A stretch of 64,000 bases of DNA from Flavobacteriales bacterium UBA7878 (GCA_002501205.1 DLRW01000075.1:1-64000); one strand, 5' to 3'. Positions 16,460-25,172 are shown, counted from the first letter of the stretch. Numbers and translations are program-made. Notes: generated by a model not told the origin, from the sequence alone.

Positions 16460-17818
16460 ATGCCTGCCAATCACAATCGACTTAGCCAGTTTCTGGTTTT
16501 ATTGGGGGACTTTGCCCTCCTCAATGCTGCATTTTTCGGAGCGGCCTGGCAGCGCTTTCGGGATTTGCCCTTTTTCAATACACCTTATTACGATTATTAT
16601 CTGCAGCTCTGGTTGATCCTTAATTTGCTCTGGTTGGTTTTGAGCTTGATTTTCCGAACCTATGATTTGGCCTTAAAGCCTGAACCGCGGCAATCGGTAT
16701 CCAAAACCTTTAATGTTTTTGTGAGCCACCTTTTTGTGGTACTCCTATTATTGGTGGCCTTGCAGCGAAGTGAGCAGTACAGCCGTTTGTTCTTCGTGTA
16801 TTTCTACAGTGGTGTGGCCCTTACCATTTTACCCTGGCATTTCTTTTACCTCCGCTTTTTACGCTCCTTCCGCCGGCGATCACGGCCTTTGCGCACCGTA
16901 GTTTTGGTGGGTGAAGGACGAGCCTTTGATGATTTCATTCAATTGGTGGGACGCAATCCGGAATTGGGAATTGCCGTATCTCGCAGCTTTCGCATCGATA
17001 AATCAGATAGCTTGGAAGAGTTGGAATCCTATCTGCAGCAATCCCCTGGTGAAGAATTATTTGTGGCCCTAAATCCCGGTCATGCCGCATTTGGGAAATT
17101 GTACCGTTTAGCGGATCAGCATGTAATGAATTTCCGTGCCCTGCCTGATTTAGGTATGCCTCCCATGAAGAGCATGCGCATAGATTTTTACGATCACCTT
17201 CCGGTATTAAGCTTCAGGCCCGAGCCCTTACAGCAATGGCATAATCGCTGGTTGAAGCGCAGTTTTGATATCCTCTTTTCTTTGCTCTTAATCTTGATTT
17301 GTTTGCCCCTCTTATTTCCGATTTTGGCGATAGGGGTGAAATTATCAGGACCCGGTCCCATTTTCTTTAAGCAGAAACGCAGTGGTTATCGTGGCGAAGA
17401 ATTCATGATTTACAAGTTCCGAAGTATGGCTCTGAATTCCCAATCGGATACGCATCAGGCGAAAGCCGAAGATCCCCGAATCACTTCTTTCGGACGATTT
17501 ATTCGGCGTTGGCATTTAGATGAATTGCCCCAGCTTTTTCAGGTTTTAGGAGGAGAGATGTCGATGGTGGGACCTAGACCACATATGATTGCCCATACCG
17601 AAGAGTACCGCAATTTGGTGGATCGCTATATGCTCAGGCATTTGGTGAAACCTGGATTAACTGGTTTGGCGCAGGTGCAGGGCTATAAAGGGGAGCATGA
17701 TTTGCCCTCCATGGAAGCCAGGGTGCGCGCTGATGTGTATTATCTGGAGAATTGGAGCCTCTTGCTCGATCTGAGTATCATCTTACGAACGCTGGCTAGC
17801 TGGTCTAAAGCCAATTAA
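16460..17818 (+). CDS. polyprenyl-phosphate glycosyl-1-phosphate transferase (WbaP/WcaJ type)
   Basis: 452-residue initiating sugar transferase of exopolysaccharide/O-antigen synthesis; it would attach a sugar-1-phosphate to undecaprenyl phosphate. Four hydrophobic helices (about 10-130), a CoA-binding/Rossmann-like middle with TVVLVGEGRAFDDFI, a further hydrophobic helix (270-300), then the catalytic domain: FKQKRSGYRGEEFMIYKFRS, the acidic HLDELPQLFQVL and MSMVGPRPH, and KPGLTGLAQVQGY. Full length for the family. Starts two bases after the M1 peptidase stop, so it is co-transcribed with it and lies downstream of the attenuator-like hairpin. Plausible first enzyme for the glycans assembled by the glycosyltransferases on both sides. 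Confidence 0.9.
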   Translation: MPANHNRLSQFLVLLGDFALLNAAFFGAAWQRFRDLPFFNTPYYDYYLQLWLILNLLWLVLSLIFRTYDLALKPEPRQSVSKTFNVFVSHLFVVLLLLVALQRSEQYSRLFFVYFYSGVALTILPWHFFYLRFLRSFRRRSRPLRTVVLVGEGRAFDDFIQLVGRNPELGIAVSRSFRIDKSDSLEELESYLQQSPGEELFVALNPGHAAFGKLYRLADQHVMNFRALPDLGMPPMKSMRIDFYDHLPVLSFRPEPLQQWHNRWLKRSFDILFSLLLILICLPLLFPILAIGVKLSGPGPIFFKQKRSGYRGEEFMIYKFRSMALNSQSDTHQAKAEDPRITSFGRFIRRWHLDELPQLFQVLGGEMSMVGPRPHMIAHTEEYRNLVDRYMLRHLVKPGLTGLAQVQGYKGEHDLPSMEARVRADVYYLENWSLLLDLSIILRTLASWSKAN

Positions 17819-17848
17819 AAAAGCCAGACCCTAAAGAATCTGGCTTTT
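17819..17848. terminator. bidirectional terminator between convergent genes
   Basis: AAAAGCCAGA (17819-17828) and TCTGGCTTTT (17839-17848) form a perfect ten-base stem with a ten-base loop. It gives a U-rich end on both strands and sits between the stops of the sugar transferase (+) and the DUF2892 gene (-). Confidence 0.85.
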
Positions 17849-17854
17849 CCATAT

Positions 17855-18055
17855 CTAGACTTTGCAAGTACTTATTCCGAAAAGGCGATAAAGCGGGCAA
17901 AAGCTAATGATGCTGGTAAGGACGAATATACCTGCCAATACCATTAATACGATGCCTAAGGTGGAGCCAATAATGCCACTAAAATACAAGTAGGCTACTA
18001 CGGCGGCGATGATTACGCGGATAAGGCGGTCGGCGTTGCTCATGTTCTTTTTCAT
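17855..18055 (-). CDS. DUF2892 small membrane protein (YgaP-like)
   Basis: 66 residues. MKKNMSNADRLIRVIIAAVV starts the protein as in DUF2892 (inner-membrane segment of YgaP-type proteins), with two membrane helices near 10-28 and 32-50 separated by a glycine turn, and the conserved CPLYRLFGIST end. Role unknown. In Bacteroidota such genes often stand beside Crp/Fnr regulators and sulfur or redox genes, and here the Crp/Fnr gene is 63 bases upstream on the same strand. Confidence 0.85.
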   Translation of the reverse strand: MKKNMSNADRLIRVIIAAVVAYLYFSGIIGSTLGIVLMVLAGIFVLTSIISFCPLYRLFGISTCKV

Positions 18056-18118
18056 AACATTTCATTTGGATTGTAGAGCTAAACTAAATCCTTCGCCAAG
18101 TCTATGCAGTAACCGCAG

Positions 18119-18757
18119 TTACTGCTCTAAAACCACAATGCCTTCTTTGCGCTGTTCTACCTTTCCTTCGTTTTCCAGCTTTTTAATTACACGACTGATA
18201 ACCTCACGGGCACTGCCCAAATCGCGGGCAATTTCGCGATGCGACATTTTTATGGGCTGACCTTGATGGGCTCGCGCATGATCGCTGAGGTATTGCATTA
18301 AGCGTTGATCCATGCGGCCAAATAGCAGGGACTGGATGGTCTCTAATAACTCCGAATAGCGCAATTGATATTGATTGAAAAAGAGCTTATTAAAGTCTTC
18401 GTATTCTTTGGTCCAGCGTTTTACGGCATCTCCCGGCAAGAGCAATACATCGCATTCTTCGGTGGTATAGGCTTTTATCTGGCTGGGTGAATTCTCCAAT
18501 ACTGCAGAGAAGGATAGGGCACAGCTTTGGGCCGCACGGATATAATAGAGGAGGAGCTCCTTTTCGTCGAAGTCGGCCATGACTTTAATACTTCCTTTAA
18601 TTACCAGAGGAATCACCTTTACATATTGACCTTCCCGCAGTAATTCGGTGTCGGCAGGGTAGGAGGCGTAGGTGCCTTCGTGACTGATTTCATCAATTAA
18701 TTGAGGGCTAAGGCCCGCTAAGCTTTGTTTGAGTTGCTCGCGTAATTGCATGGGCAT
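18119..18757 (-). CDS. Crp/Fnr-family transcriptional regulator
   Basis: 212-residue regulator. Residues 20-130 form the cyclic-nucleotide-binding-type beta barrel (TYASYPADTELLREGQYVKV, then IKGSIKVMADFDEKELLLYY); residues 150-212 form the winged helix with recognition segment MSHREIARDLGSAREVISRVI. There is no N-terminal cysteine cluster, so it is not an oxygen-sensing Fnr; the ligand is unknown. The ATG at 18757 is preferred to a TTG at 18781, and a second ATG two codons later is equally possible. It is likely to control the adjacent DUF2892 gene. Confidence 0.9.
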   Translation of the reverse strand: MPMQLREQLKQSLAGLSPQLIDEISHEGTYASYPADTELLREGQYVKVIPLVIKGSIKVMADFDEKELLLYYIRAAQSCALSFSAVLENSPSQIKAYTTEECDVLLLPGDAVKRWTKEYEDFNKLFFNQYQLRYSELLETIQSLLFGRMDQRLMQYLSDHARAHQGQPIKMSHREIARDLGSAREVISRVIKKLENEGKVEQRKEGIVVLEQ

Positions 18758-18804
18758 GGATTTGCGATCCAAGGTAGGCAATAGCCGGGCGGCAGAATAT
18801 GATT

Positions 18805-19683
18805 TTAATCAGATGAGCTGGGCTCTACATGGATAAGCACATCCTGAATTTGCGGATATTCTTGGGTAAGATGATCCTTAAGTTTATGTGCGATGGCATG
18901 CCCTTCTCGAACGGTTAATTCTCCATTTACTTCAATGTGTAGATCTACCAGATAGCCGGAGCCATATTTACGGATGAAGCATTTTTCGGTTTCCAAAACC
19001 TGATCTACTTCGAGGGCCGATTTTCGAATTGCCAATTCGAGTTCGGGATAGAGGTGTTCGTCCATAACCTCTCCCAAAGCCGGGCGAAGGATAAGATAGG
19101 AATTGTAAATGATTAAAACACTGGTGAGCATGGCGGCAATTTCATCGGCCATAGCCCAGGCCTCGCCACCCCAAAGACTAATGCCAACCCCTACCAAAGC
19201 TACTACGGAGCTCAATGCATCCGAACGATGATGCCAGGCATCTGCAATTAAGGAGGAGCTGCCTGTTTTTTCACCCTGCCGTTTCTGATAGCGATAGAAA
19301 CCTTCCTTAACGGCAATTACAAATAGGAGGACATAGAGCGTGAAACCTTCCGGCACAGGATTTTCCCCTTGCAGGGACTCGATGGAGCGCAGACCAATAA
19401 TAACCGCCGAGCCAATTAATAGGGAGGTGATACCAAAGGTGACCAGGGCTTCGATTTTTCCATGACCATAAGGGTGATTATCGTCGGCTGGTCGCTGGGC
19501 ATATTTGAGTCCGGCAATCACCAATAAGGAGCTAAAGAGGTCGCTAATGCTTTCGGTGGCATCAGCCATTAGGGCGGCACTGTTTCCGAAAATCCCAGCC
19601 AGACCTTTAATGATGGCCATAAACAGGTTTACGGTAAGGCTGAGCCAGGCAGCAGATTTTGCTTTTTGGCTATCACTTTTCAT
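18805..19683 (-). CDS. cation diffusion facilitator (CDF) metal exporter
   Basis: 292-residue CDF transporter that exchanges protons for Zn2+, Fe2+, Co2+ or Mn2+ at the inner membrane. Six helices lie within 10-205. Metal-site motifs are LMADATESISDLFSSLL (helix 2) and IADAWHHRSDALSS (helix 5), the HxxxD signature of zinc/iron-type members, with DDNHPYGHGKIEALV between. The last 80 residues form the cytoplasmic ferredoxin-like dimerisation domain. Its ATG overlaps the stop of the upstream glycosyltransferase by four bases. Confidence 0.92.
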   Translation of the reverse strand: MKSDSQKAKSAAWLSLTVNLFMAIIKGLAGIFGNSAALMADATESISDLFSSLLVIAGLKYAQRPADDNHPYGHGKIEALVTFGITSLLIGSAVIIGLRSIESLQGENPVPEGFTLYVLLFVIAVKEGFYRYQKRQGEKTGSSSLIADAWHHRSDALSSVVALVGVGISLWGGEAWAMADEIAAMLTSVLIIYNSYLILRPALGEVMDEHLYPELELAIRKSALEVDQVLETEKCFIRKYGSGYLVDLHIEVNGELTVREGHAIAHKLKDHLTQEYPQIQDVLIHVEPSSSD

Positions 19684-20780
19684 GGTCGCTTGCGAATTAG
19701 GCCTTGTTGCATGGTAATTTCGTACTCCTCAGCAATTAACTGCCAATTGTAGCGCTCCTCAATCCGACGGCGATTTTCCTGAATCCGCTCCTTAAATACT
19801 GCCTCTGTATCCATGTGGTCCAAGTGATTCGCTACATCAATGTGATCACTAAAATAGGAGGCGTTTTCCCCTAATACTTCATAATTAAAGCGATTGCGAT
19901 GCGCCACGATAGAACAGCCGCAAGCCATCGCTTCTAAGAGGCTGGGGTTGGTACCGCCTACACTATGGCCATGAAAGTATAAATGGCTGTAATAGCGTAG
20001 GTTATTGATCTTATCCTTTTTGTAAGTGCCACGAACAAAGCGGATGCGGGCGTCCTTAAATTTTTCTTTGAGGTATTCACCATAGGCGGTGTCGTGATTT
20101 CCAACTACCAACATCAAACGTTGACTTTCACTTTTAACTACGCCTTGCAGGATCATTTCTATATGATTCTCGGGTTCGAGGCGCGCTACCAATAAATTGT
20201 AATCTCCAGCATCTAAGCCATAAGCGTTTAGAATTTCGGGATTACCTTTTTTGAAATTATCGGCTCCATAAGGAATGAAAACGGTGTCGTTGGGGTATTG
20301 CGATTCCAGGTATTCCTGAATCACCTTAGAGTCGGCAATGAGGATATCACTCCGCCTAGCAGCCCATTTCTCAGCGTATTTTAAAAACTTCTGTACGCGA
20401 GGACTGTATTTGCTGCGCTTCCATTCCAGGCCATCCATATTGCATAGGATGAGGCTGCGCTTGGGGAGTAATCTTTGCCAAACCGAGCTGCTGGTATATC
20501 CTAAAAGCAGGATGGCATCAAACTTCCGTTTACGGCTATCAATAATACAGTTGAGGTCGTAGATAAACTGACCTATGGTGCCAAAGCGATGTTCGGGATC
20601 GTATTTGTGGATGATCTCAATGCCCTGATAATTTTTTTGGTCGTAAGGATGACGATGTGAATTGTACACCCATACTTGATGCCCCATTTCGACCAATCTC
20701 AGACCTAATTGCTGGGCGCATTCTTCAAATCCACCATAAAGGTTGGGTATGCCGCGGGTGCCGATGATTCCTATTCTCAT
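19680..20780 (-). CDS. GT-B glycosyltransferase (DUF1972 plus GT1/GT4 domain)
   Basis: 366 residues. RIGIIGTRGIPNLYGGFEEC is the hallmark of the DUF1972 N-terminal domain found on rhamnosyl- and other glycosyltransferases of the GT4 kind. The C-terminal Rossmann domain shows LLVARLEPENHIEMIL and the donor-binding GHSVGGTNPSLLEAMACG, with the conserved Glu. Cytosolic. Overlaps its neighbours by four bases on each side, so translation is coupled. It probably adds a sugar to the same cell-surface glycan as the gene before it. Confidence 0.92.
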   Translation of the reverse strand: MRIGIIGTRGIPNLYGGFEECAQQLGLRLVEMGHQVWVYNSHRHPYDQKNYQGIEIIHKYDPEHRFGTIGQFIYDLNCIIDSRKRKFDAILLLGYTSSSVWQRLLPKRSLILCNMDGLEWKRSKYSPRVQKFLKYAEKWAARRSDILIADSKVIQEYLESQYPNDTVFIPYGADNFKKGNPEILNAYGLDAGDYNLLVARLEPENHIEMILQGVVKSESQRLMLVVGNHDTAYGEYLKEKFKDARIRFVRGTYKKDKINNLRYYSHLYFHGHSVGGTNPSLLEAMACGCSIVAHRNRFNYEVLGENASYFSDHIDVANHLDHMDTEAVFKERIQENRRRIEERYNWQLIAEEYEITMQQGLIRKRP

Positions 20781-21844
20781 GCGCCCCCTTTTTGATTTTT
20801 TAGGTAAATGGCGAGAATGCTACGTGCGGCCTTAGCCCAGCTGAAGTTTTCTTTAAGCCACTCGCTGTGATCTTCATTTTGCTTTAAGGCTTTATTGATG
20901 GCGTTCCGTAAATCTTCAGGGTCTTCCACCCTGGCAAAATTGGCCTGATCTTGAAAAAGCTCGCGGTTGATGGGGTGATCATTCACTACAATTTGGCAAC
21001 CAAAGTGCAAGGCTTCCAAACTAGATAATCCAGTACTTTCATAGTGGGAGGGCAATACATGTACCTTGGCTTTATTGAACATGGAGGCACATTCTTCATG
21101 ATTACGTGCTCCCTGGAACAATACTTTGGGACCCGCTTCGCGCTTGCATTTTTTAAGGTAAGCCTGATGGGCCGGAGCTGCATCACCTATGATATGTAAT
21201 TTCCAATCGCTGCCTTTTTGAGCTTCGATTAGGACTAATTGATTTTTAAGGGGTTCAATGCGAGCCACACATAATACATCCTTCTTTTCCCTTGGAGGAT
21301 TTAATGGCGGAAGATGTTCAGTGCCTAATTTAACTACCGAATGGGCACCTTCATAAGTGAAGTCTTTGCGGAGGATTTCCAGTTCCGCATTACTAGCGGT
21401 AATGAGGTGATTACAGCGATTGAGAATCTTCTGAATGCTTCCTCGTTGCCCTTCCATTAGGTAATCGAGGCCAGGCATTTTATCGCGGCCCTTCAAACTC
21501 CGGGCAATCAATTTTAAGTATTCCAAAGCATGCTGACCGAAGGCTCTTTGTAAAAAGGCTCTTAGGCCCGAAGCTTTTCGATCGGCTTGTTGGTAGTCTA
21601 CATAAATGCTGGATACCACTAAGGGAACTCCCGATTTTAAAAGGGGTAAGAGAATGGCAGGGCGGCTTAGGCCAAAGAAGTGAATAAGGTCGTATTCTTT
21701 GGGATTTTGATGGCCATCCCAAAAGTCGCATTGCACACCGGCCTTAGTCAGAAATTGACGATTTTGCTCTACATGGACCGTATCTCCTCCAGCTTGACTG
21801 TAGAGGTTGGGACGGGATACAAAGAGAACTTTAATCGCTTTCAT
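20777..21844 (-). CDS. GT-B glycosyltransferase (GT4-like)
   Basis: 355 residues. The N-terminal half begins KVLFVSRPNLYSQAGGDTVH, a glycine loop typical of GT4 enzymes; the C-terminal half has LCVARIEPLKNQLVLIEA and HVLPSHYESTGLSSLEALHF, including the donor-binding E-x7-E region. No membrane span. It overlaps the end of bioY by 14 bases and the following glycosyltransferase by four. Donor and acceptor are not predictable. Confidence 0.9.
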   Translation of the reverse strand: MKAIKVLFVSRPNLYSQAGGDTVHVEQNRQFLTKAGVQCDFWDGHQNPKEYDLIHFFGLSRPAILLPLLKSGVPLVVSSIYVDYQQADRKASGLRAFLQRAFGQHALEYLKLIARSLKGRDKMPGLDYLMEGQRGSIQKILNRCNHLITASNAELEILRKDFTYEGAHSVVKLGTEHLPPLNPPREKKDVLCVARIEPLKNQLVLIEAQKGSDWKLHIIGDAAPAHQAYLKKCKREAGPKVLFQGARNHEECASMFNKAKVHVLPSHYESTGLSSLEALHFGCQIVVNDHPINRELFQDQANFARVEDPEDLRNAINKALKQNEDHSEWLKENFSWAKAARSILAIYLKNQKGGA

Positions 21845-22388
21845 TCTGCTCTTCTAAGCTAGCAATTTGATCAGAAACCGGAACCAGTTTAGCTCTTAAT
21901 TGTGCGGCGATAATTCCTCCGACCAGACTTTTGATGATGAGGCCGGGAATAAGATGAATAAGGGTGTTCCAAAGGTCGGCACCAGGCATGTAGTAATAAA
22001 GCACTGCGAAGCCCGGAATCAATAATAGGAGATGGGCCCTCAGGAAAATTAAAATGGCGCGAAAAAAGTGAAATTCTTGTCGGGCACTGGCATAAGCGAC
22101 ATATCCGGCGCAAGCCACAAAGCCCCATAAAAAACCTGCAGTAGCCCCGTATAATTTAGCAAAGCCTGAAGTATGATGCCCAAATACCGGCAAGCCCAAA
22201 GCACCCAAAGCCAAATAGGCCCCTACTACTAAAATGGCGGTGCGCCAGGGTAGGAGGCTAGCCCCGATAAATATGATGAGGGTTTGCAGGGTAAGGGGGA
22301 TAAAGCCTAAATCTAAACTCCAGGGCGCCAGAATGAGAATGGCGACTAATATGCCCAGGGCCAGTTTATAATTCGTGGTTTTCTGCAT
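21831..22388 (-). CDS. bioY: biotin transporter S-component BioY
   Basis: 185-residue, six-helix membrane protein. LTLQTLIIFIGASLLPWRTA and YLALGALGLPVFG, followed by a G/A-rich helix with GATAGFLWGF, are the BioY signature, and the size is typical. BioY binds biotin and either works with an ECF energising module, which is not present here, or transports alone. Its start overlaps the end of the MATE gene by 23 bases. The functional link to the glycosyltransferases downstream is not obvious. Confidence 0.9.
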   Translation of the reverse strand: MQKTTNYKLALGILVAILILAPWSLDLGFIPLTLQTLIIFIGASLLPWRTAILVVGAYLALGALGLPVFGHHTSGFAKLYGATAGFLWGFVACAGYVAYASARQEFHFFRAILIFLRAHLLLLIPGFAVLYYYMPGADLWNTLIHLIPGLIIKSLVGGIIAAQLRAKLVPVSDQIASLEEQNESD

Positions 22389-23724
22389 GATGAAGGGCTA
22401 GGAGTTGTTTGCTCTTAATTTCAAAGCGCCAAGTTAATAAGCTGGAGGCGACAATCAAGCCTAAGGCCAATCCATACCAAATACCTAGTGGGCCCCATTC
22501 CAGTTCAAAGCCCATATAGTAAGAACTTCCCAAGGCAATTACCCAATAGGAAAACATTACAATTAAAGTGGGGATTCGAGTTTCGGATAGTCCTCGTAAG
22601 GCTGCTAACACTGCCACTTGCATTCCATCAAAAAGTTGAAAGGCCACGGCTACAATGAGCAGCTGAGCCGCGAGGTCGATTACCACGGGGTCGGTGGAAT
22701 AGAAAGTAGGTAAAAGGTGGCGACCAAAGAAAAAGACCAGTCCGGCGATGGACATTAAAATGAGCATCAAGGCAAAGTTGGTATGAGCCGCCATTCGGAG
22801 AGCAGGAATATTACCGGCTCCCAATTGATTACTTACCCGCACATTGGCCGCGGCACCAATGCCACTAGCTGCCATATAACTTACAGAAGCCAGGGAGATC
22901 GCTATTTGATGTGCTGCCAAAGATTCGGCACTGATCCAACCAGCCATTACGGCAGCGATAGCAAAGGCCGAAACTTCGAAGATGAACTGTAAACCGGATG
23001 GCACGCCAATATCCAAGAGTTTTTTAAAGTGACTCCATTGGGTTTGGGCCCATTGAATACCCTGCGTATAAACCTTAAATGCGGGTTTTCGAAAAACATA
23101 AATTGCCATGGTAAGGGCCATGATAATCCGAGCAATTAAGGTGGCCAAACCTGCTCCGGCTAATCCCATGGCTGGAAATCCAAAATGCCCATAAATTAGA
23201 AGATAGTTGAGGCCAATGTTAAGGAGATTGGCGCCCAGGCTAATGAGCATTGCCATGCGGGTATCGCTCAGTCCTTCGGCAAATTGCTTAAAAGTTAGGA
23301 AGGTGAGCAGGGGAACCAAGCTAAGGCAGATGATGCGATAATAGGGGCGAGCAGTATCCAATACCTCTTGTTCCTGACCCATAAAGTGCAGGAAATGCTC
23401 CAGTCCTAATAAGAGGAAAAAGATTAGCAGGGCAATTCCGGTGTTGAGGTAAATGCCATGTTTGAGGTAACTACGCGCTTTTTCGGGTTTCTTTTCTCCG
23501 TCGGCGTTAGCAACCGGAGTGGTGAGGCCAAAGGCCAGGCCAATTCCAAAAACCATGGGAACCACAAATACCGAATTAGCGAAGGCACCAGCAGCCAGGG
23601 CTACGGTTCCCAGAGCCCCTACCATAATGCTATCGGCCAGGCCTACCATTACGTGGCCAATCTGCCCCAACATTACGGGCCAGGCAAGTTCTATGTTTTT
23701 TCGGAAGTGCTCTTTATAGGTCAT
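22366..23724 (-). CDS. MATE-family efflux transporter
   Basis: 452 residues with twelve predicted helices in two homologous halves, as in MATE (NorM-like) cation-coupled antiporters. ELAWPVMLGQIGHVMVGLAD opens helix 1, and GIGLAFGLTTPVANADGEKK and the second-half counterpart GIGAAANVRVSNQLGAGN are the conserved loops. Likely exports toxic cations or drugs; the substrate is unknown. The ATG at 23724 is chosen over a TTG seven codons upstream. First gene of the minus-strand run to BioY, two glycosyltransferases and the CDF. TACTTTTG at 23743-23750 fits a -7 element. Confidence 0.92.
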   Translation of the reverse strand: MTYKEHFRKNIELAWPVMLGQIGHVMVGLADSIMVGALGTVALAAGAFANSVFVVPMVFGIGLAFGLTTPVANADGEKKPEKARSYLKHGIYLNTGIALLIFFLLLGLEHFLHFMGQEQEVLDTARPYYRIICLSLVPLLTFLTFKQFAEGLSDTRMAMLISLGANLLNIGLNYLLIYGHFGFPAMGLAGAGLATLIARIIMALTMAIYVFRKPAFKVYTQGIQWAQTQWSHFKKLLDIGVPSGLQFIFEVSAFAIAAVMAGWISAESLAAHQIAISLASVSYMAASGIGAAANVRVSNQLGAGNIPALRMAAHTNFALMLILMSIAGLVFFFGRHLLPTFYSTDPVVIDLAAQLLIVAVAFQLFDGMQVAVLAALRGLSETRIPTLIVMFSYWVIALGSSYYMGFELEWGPLGIWYGLALGLIVASSLLTWRFEIKSKQLLALHHAENHEL

Positions 23725-23742
23725 AAGAAAAAAGAAAGCCTG

Positions 23743-23750
23743 CAAAAGTA
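23743..23750 (-). promoter_or_regulatory. -7 element of the MATE-bioY-glycosyltransferase operon
   Basis: TACTTTTG on the minus strand fits TAnnTTTG and would give a leader of about 13 bases before the ATG at 23724. No convincing -33 TTG was found. Confidence 0.35.
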
Positions 23751-23891
23751 GTTAAATGAAGTCCCTTGCTGCTGGATTGAGGTTTTAAGAAATTGCAAAA
23801 GGCAGGTCTTAGACGTAGGGATTAAAGAAAGCTTAGAGTTAGCTCTTAAATTTCTTTATTTCTGTTTTAGTTGGATGCACATAATGCTTCA

Positions 23892-23979
23892 TTTTTTCTT
23901 GATACAACCGAAAGCTTCCTCGATGCTTTTCTCTTGATAGAAAAGTATCCAAAAGATCAAGGAAGCTTGAAGGCGATTC
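23892..23979. repeat. degenerate dispersed repeat, copy A
   Basis: TTTTTTCTTGATA (23892-23904) and the block 23940-23979 (GAAAAGTATC, then ATCAAGGAA and TTGAAGGCGATTC) recur at 26612-26624 and 26681-26721 with a few mismatches. In this copy AAGCTTCCT (23912-23920) pairs with AGGAAGCTT (23960-23968), and inside it CTTTTC (23926-23931) pairs with GAAAAG (23940-23945), giving a nested stem. Confidence 0.7.
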
Positions 23980-24245
23980 GAAAGAACCGACCAAAGGTCC
24001 AAGTTCTTTCGACCACAGAAGCTTGGGTCGGGCCAGTCGTTTAGGTAGTTTTTAGCTGAAAAGGAAGTGAATCTATAGCATTCATTTTTTTCTTGGAAAC
24101 TACCCTTCGCTCTGTTATCGCTGGCAAGCTTCCATATGCTCCGAAGCTACATTCCAACAAGGAGTTATGTTAGGTGAAGGATTCCTCTGAACACCATCTG
24201 CTGCAGCTACTAAAATTTGGAAGATTCGGCCTTTCCTCCGTGATA

Positions 24246-24366
24246 GTTCGGAGCTTCGCGGAGTTGCGTCCGCCGCAGGCGGAGAGAGCATGAAGCGAAA
24301 AGCGCCGAACGATTTTGATGACAAAAAGGAATCAAAAATCACCTAGGGAAAGGCCTAGGGTTTCCC
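24246..24366. repeat. chain of inverted repeats
   Basis: GTTCGG (24246-24251) pairs with CCGAAC (24305-24310) and encloses TCCGCC-GCA-GGCGGA (24269-24283). Next come GATTTTGAT (24311-24319) with ATCAAAAATC (24331-24340), one bulged base, and GGGAAA (24346-24351) with TTTCCC (24361-24366). CCTAGGG also occurs twice in direct orientation (24342, 24354). Confidence 0.6.
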
Positions 24367-24400
24367 GCCTACCGGAGCTGGAACAGCGGCGGGCAGGTTG

Positions 24401-24429
24401 GATACTTTTTGGCCGATGCAAAAAGTATC
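24401..24429. repeat. perfect 11-base palindromic hairpin
   Basis: GATACTTTTTG (24401-24411) and CAAAAAGTATC (24419-24429) are exact inverted repeats around a seven-base loop. The same GATACTTTTT/AAAAAGTATC pair bounds part of repeat copy B (26607-26616 and 26682-26691), so the hairpin belongs to the same repeat family. Confidence 0.75.
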
Positions 24430-24551
24430 ACCCAAAATGAAACAAAAAATCAAGTCGCCTAAAAGGAGAACCTTTTGGGCCACTGATATTAGGGCAGTTT
24501 ATTAATGCAATGAACAAAAGGGTGTCTGATGGTGCTTTTTAATAAGGATCA

Positions 24552-25172
24552 TCATTCAAAGCGAAGACCATCCTTAAAATACTCAATCCGGTCTATATCA
24601 CCATTCGGTAAATAGTAAATCCACTTACCATGTTTTTTGTCATTTTGATACTCGCCCTCCCATAATTTTTGCCCGATAGCGTAAAGGCTGTTCGTGTCTG
24701 AATAATCCATAAAATACTCTACCCAAGGGCCTTGTTTCATGCCAAGGGAGTCGTGCTGGTTCTTTGATCCATCAATGCAAAATGAGTTTCCTAAGCTATC
24801 TTGAATCAGTATAAAGCCTTCTCCCCAATTGATGGTAGGGGTTTCAAGGGCAAATGTGTCCTCAGTTAGTTTGCACTGAATATTTGTAACCGGAAGTTTT
24901 AGGTCGATTGTGCTTTGCCAATCCTTGTAGAATAAAGCTTGGATTTGGAATTCAAACACTCCTTTTTTTAGGTTTTTGATAGTAAAATGACCTTCAAGAT
25001 CTGTAAGACTGGAAATTAAAACGGAATCATCTTGAATAAGTCTAAGCTTAGCCATTGGAATGCCAGTCATTTCAATGGAGTCTATAATCAATCCTTTTAA
25101 TTCTACGGTTTGGCTAAATGAAAAGCTAGGAAGCGCAAAATAGAGGCTGAGAAGAATTAGATAGTTTTTCAT
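24552..25172 (-). CDS. exported protein: carboxypeptidase-like regulatory domain plus MORN/YwqK-like C-terminus
   Basis: 206 residues. MKNYLILLSLYFALPSFSFS is a signal peptide, which is why the ATG at 25172 is preferred to one at 25211. Residues 22-100 resemble a CarboxypepD_reg-like beta sandwich (LKGLIIDSIEMTGIPMAKLR, SSLTDLEGHFTIKNL), the fold used as a rigid module in many Bacteroidota surface proteins. The C-terminus has MORN-like units (GPWVEYF, GEYQNDKKHGKWIYYLPNGD) as in YwqK-type proteins. No enzymatic motif. It follows the esterase gene on the same strand and lies inside the repeat-flanked patch. Function unknown. Confidence 0.7.
   Translation of the reverse strand: MKNYLILLSLYFALPSFSFSQTVELKGLIIDSIEMTGIPMAKLRLIQDDSVLISSLTDLEGHFTIKNLKKGVFEFQIQALFYKDWQSTIDLKLPVTNIQCKLTEDTFALETPTINWGEGFILIQDSLGNSFCIDGSKNQHDSLGMKQGPWVEYFMDYSDTNSLYAIGQKLWEGEYQNDKKHGKWIYYLPNGDIDRIEYFKDGLRFE

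Larger units (their letters stand above)
23751..24551. other. 800-base gene-free stretch rich in hairpins and degenerate repeats
   Basis: No credible gene. The stretch holds repeat copy A (23892-23979), a chain of inverted repeats (24246-24366) and a perfect palindromic hairpin (24401-24429). Short open frames exist but have no homology that I recognise and run through the hairpins. Confidence 0.75.

Noticed and set aside
24115..24342. 75-residue open frame on the minus strand
   Set aside because: It runs through the hairpin chain and is low-complexity; such frames are typical by-products of this kind of repeat. No start signal or family.
23751..24551. tRNA or CRISPR array in the hairpin-rich region
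   Set aside because: No cloverleaf with a T-loop signature and no regularly spaced direct repeats.
24552..25172. Toxin-antitoxin antitoxin (YwqK label)
   Set aside because: The MORN-like tail gives this database label in some proteins, but the protein is exported and no toxin gene is adjacent.
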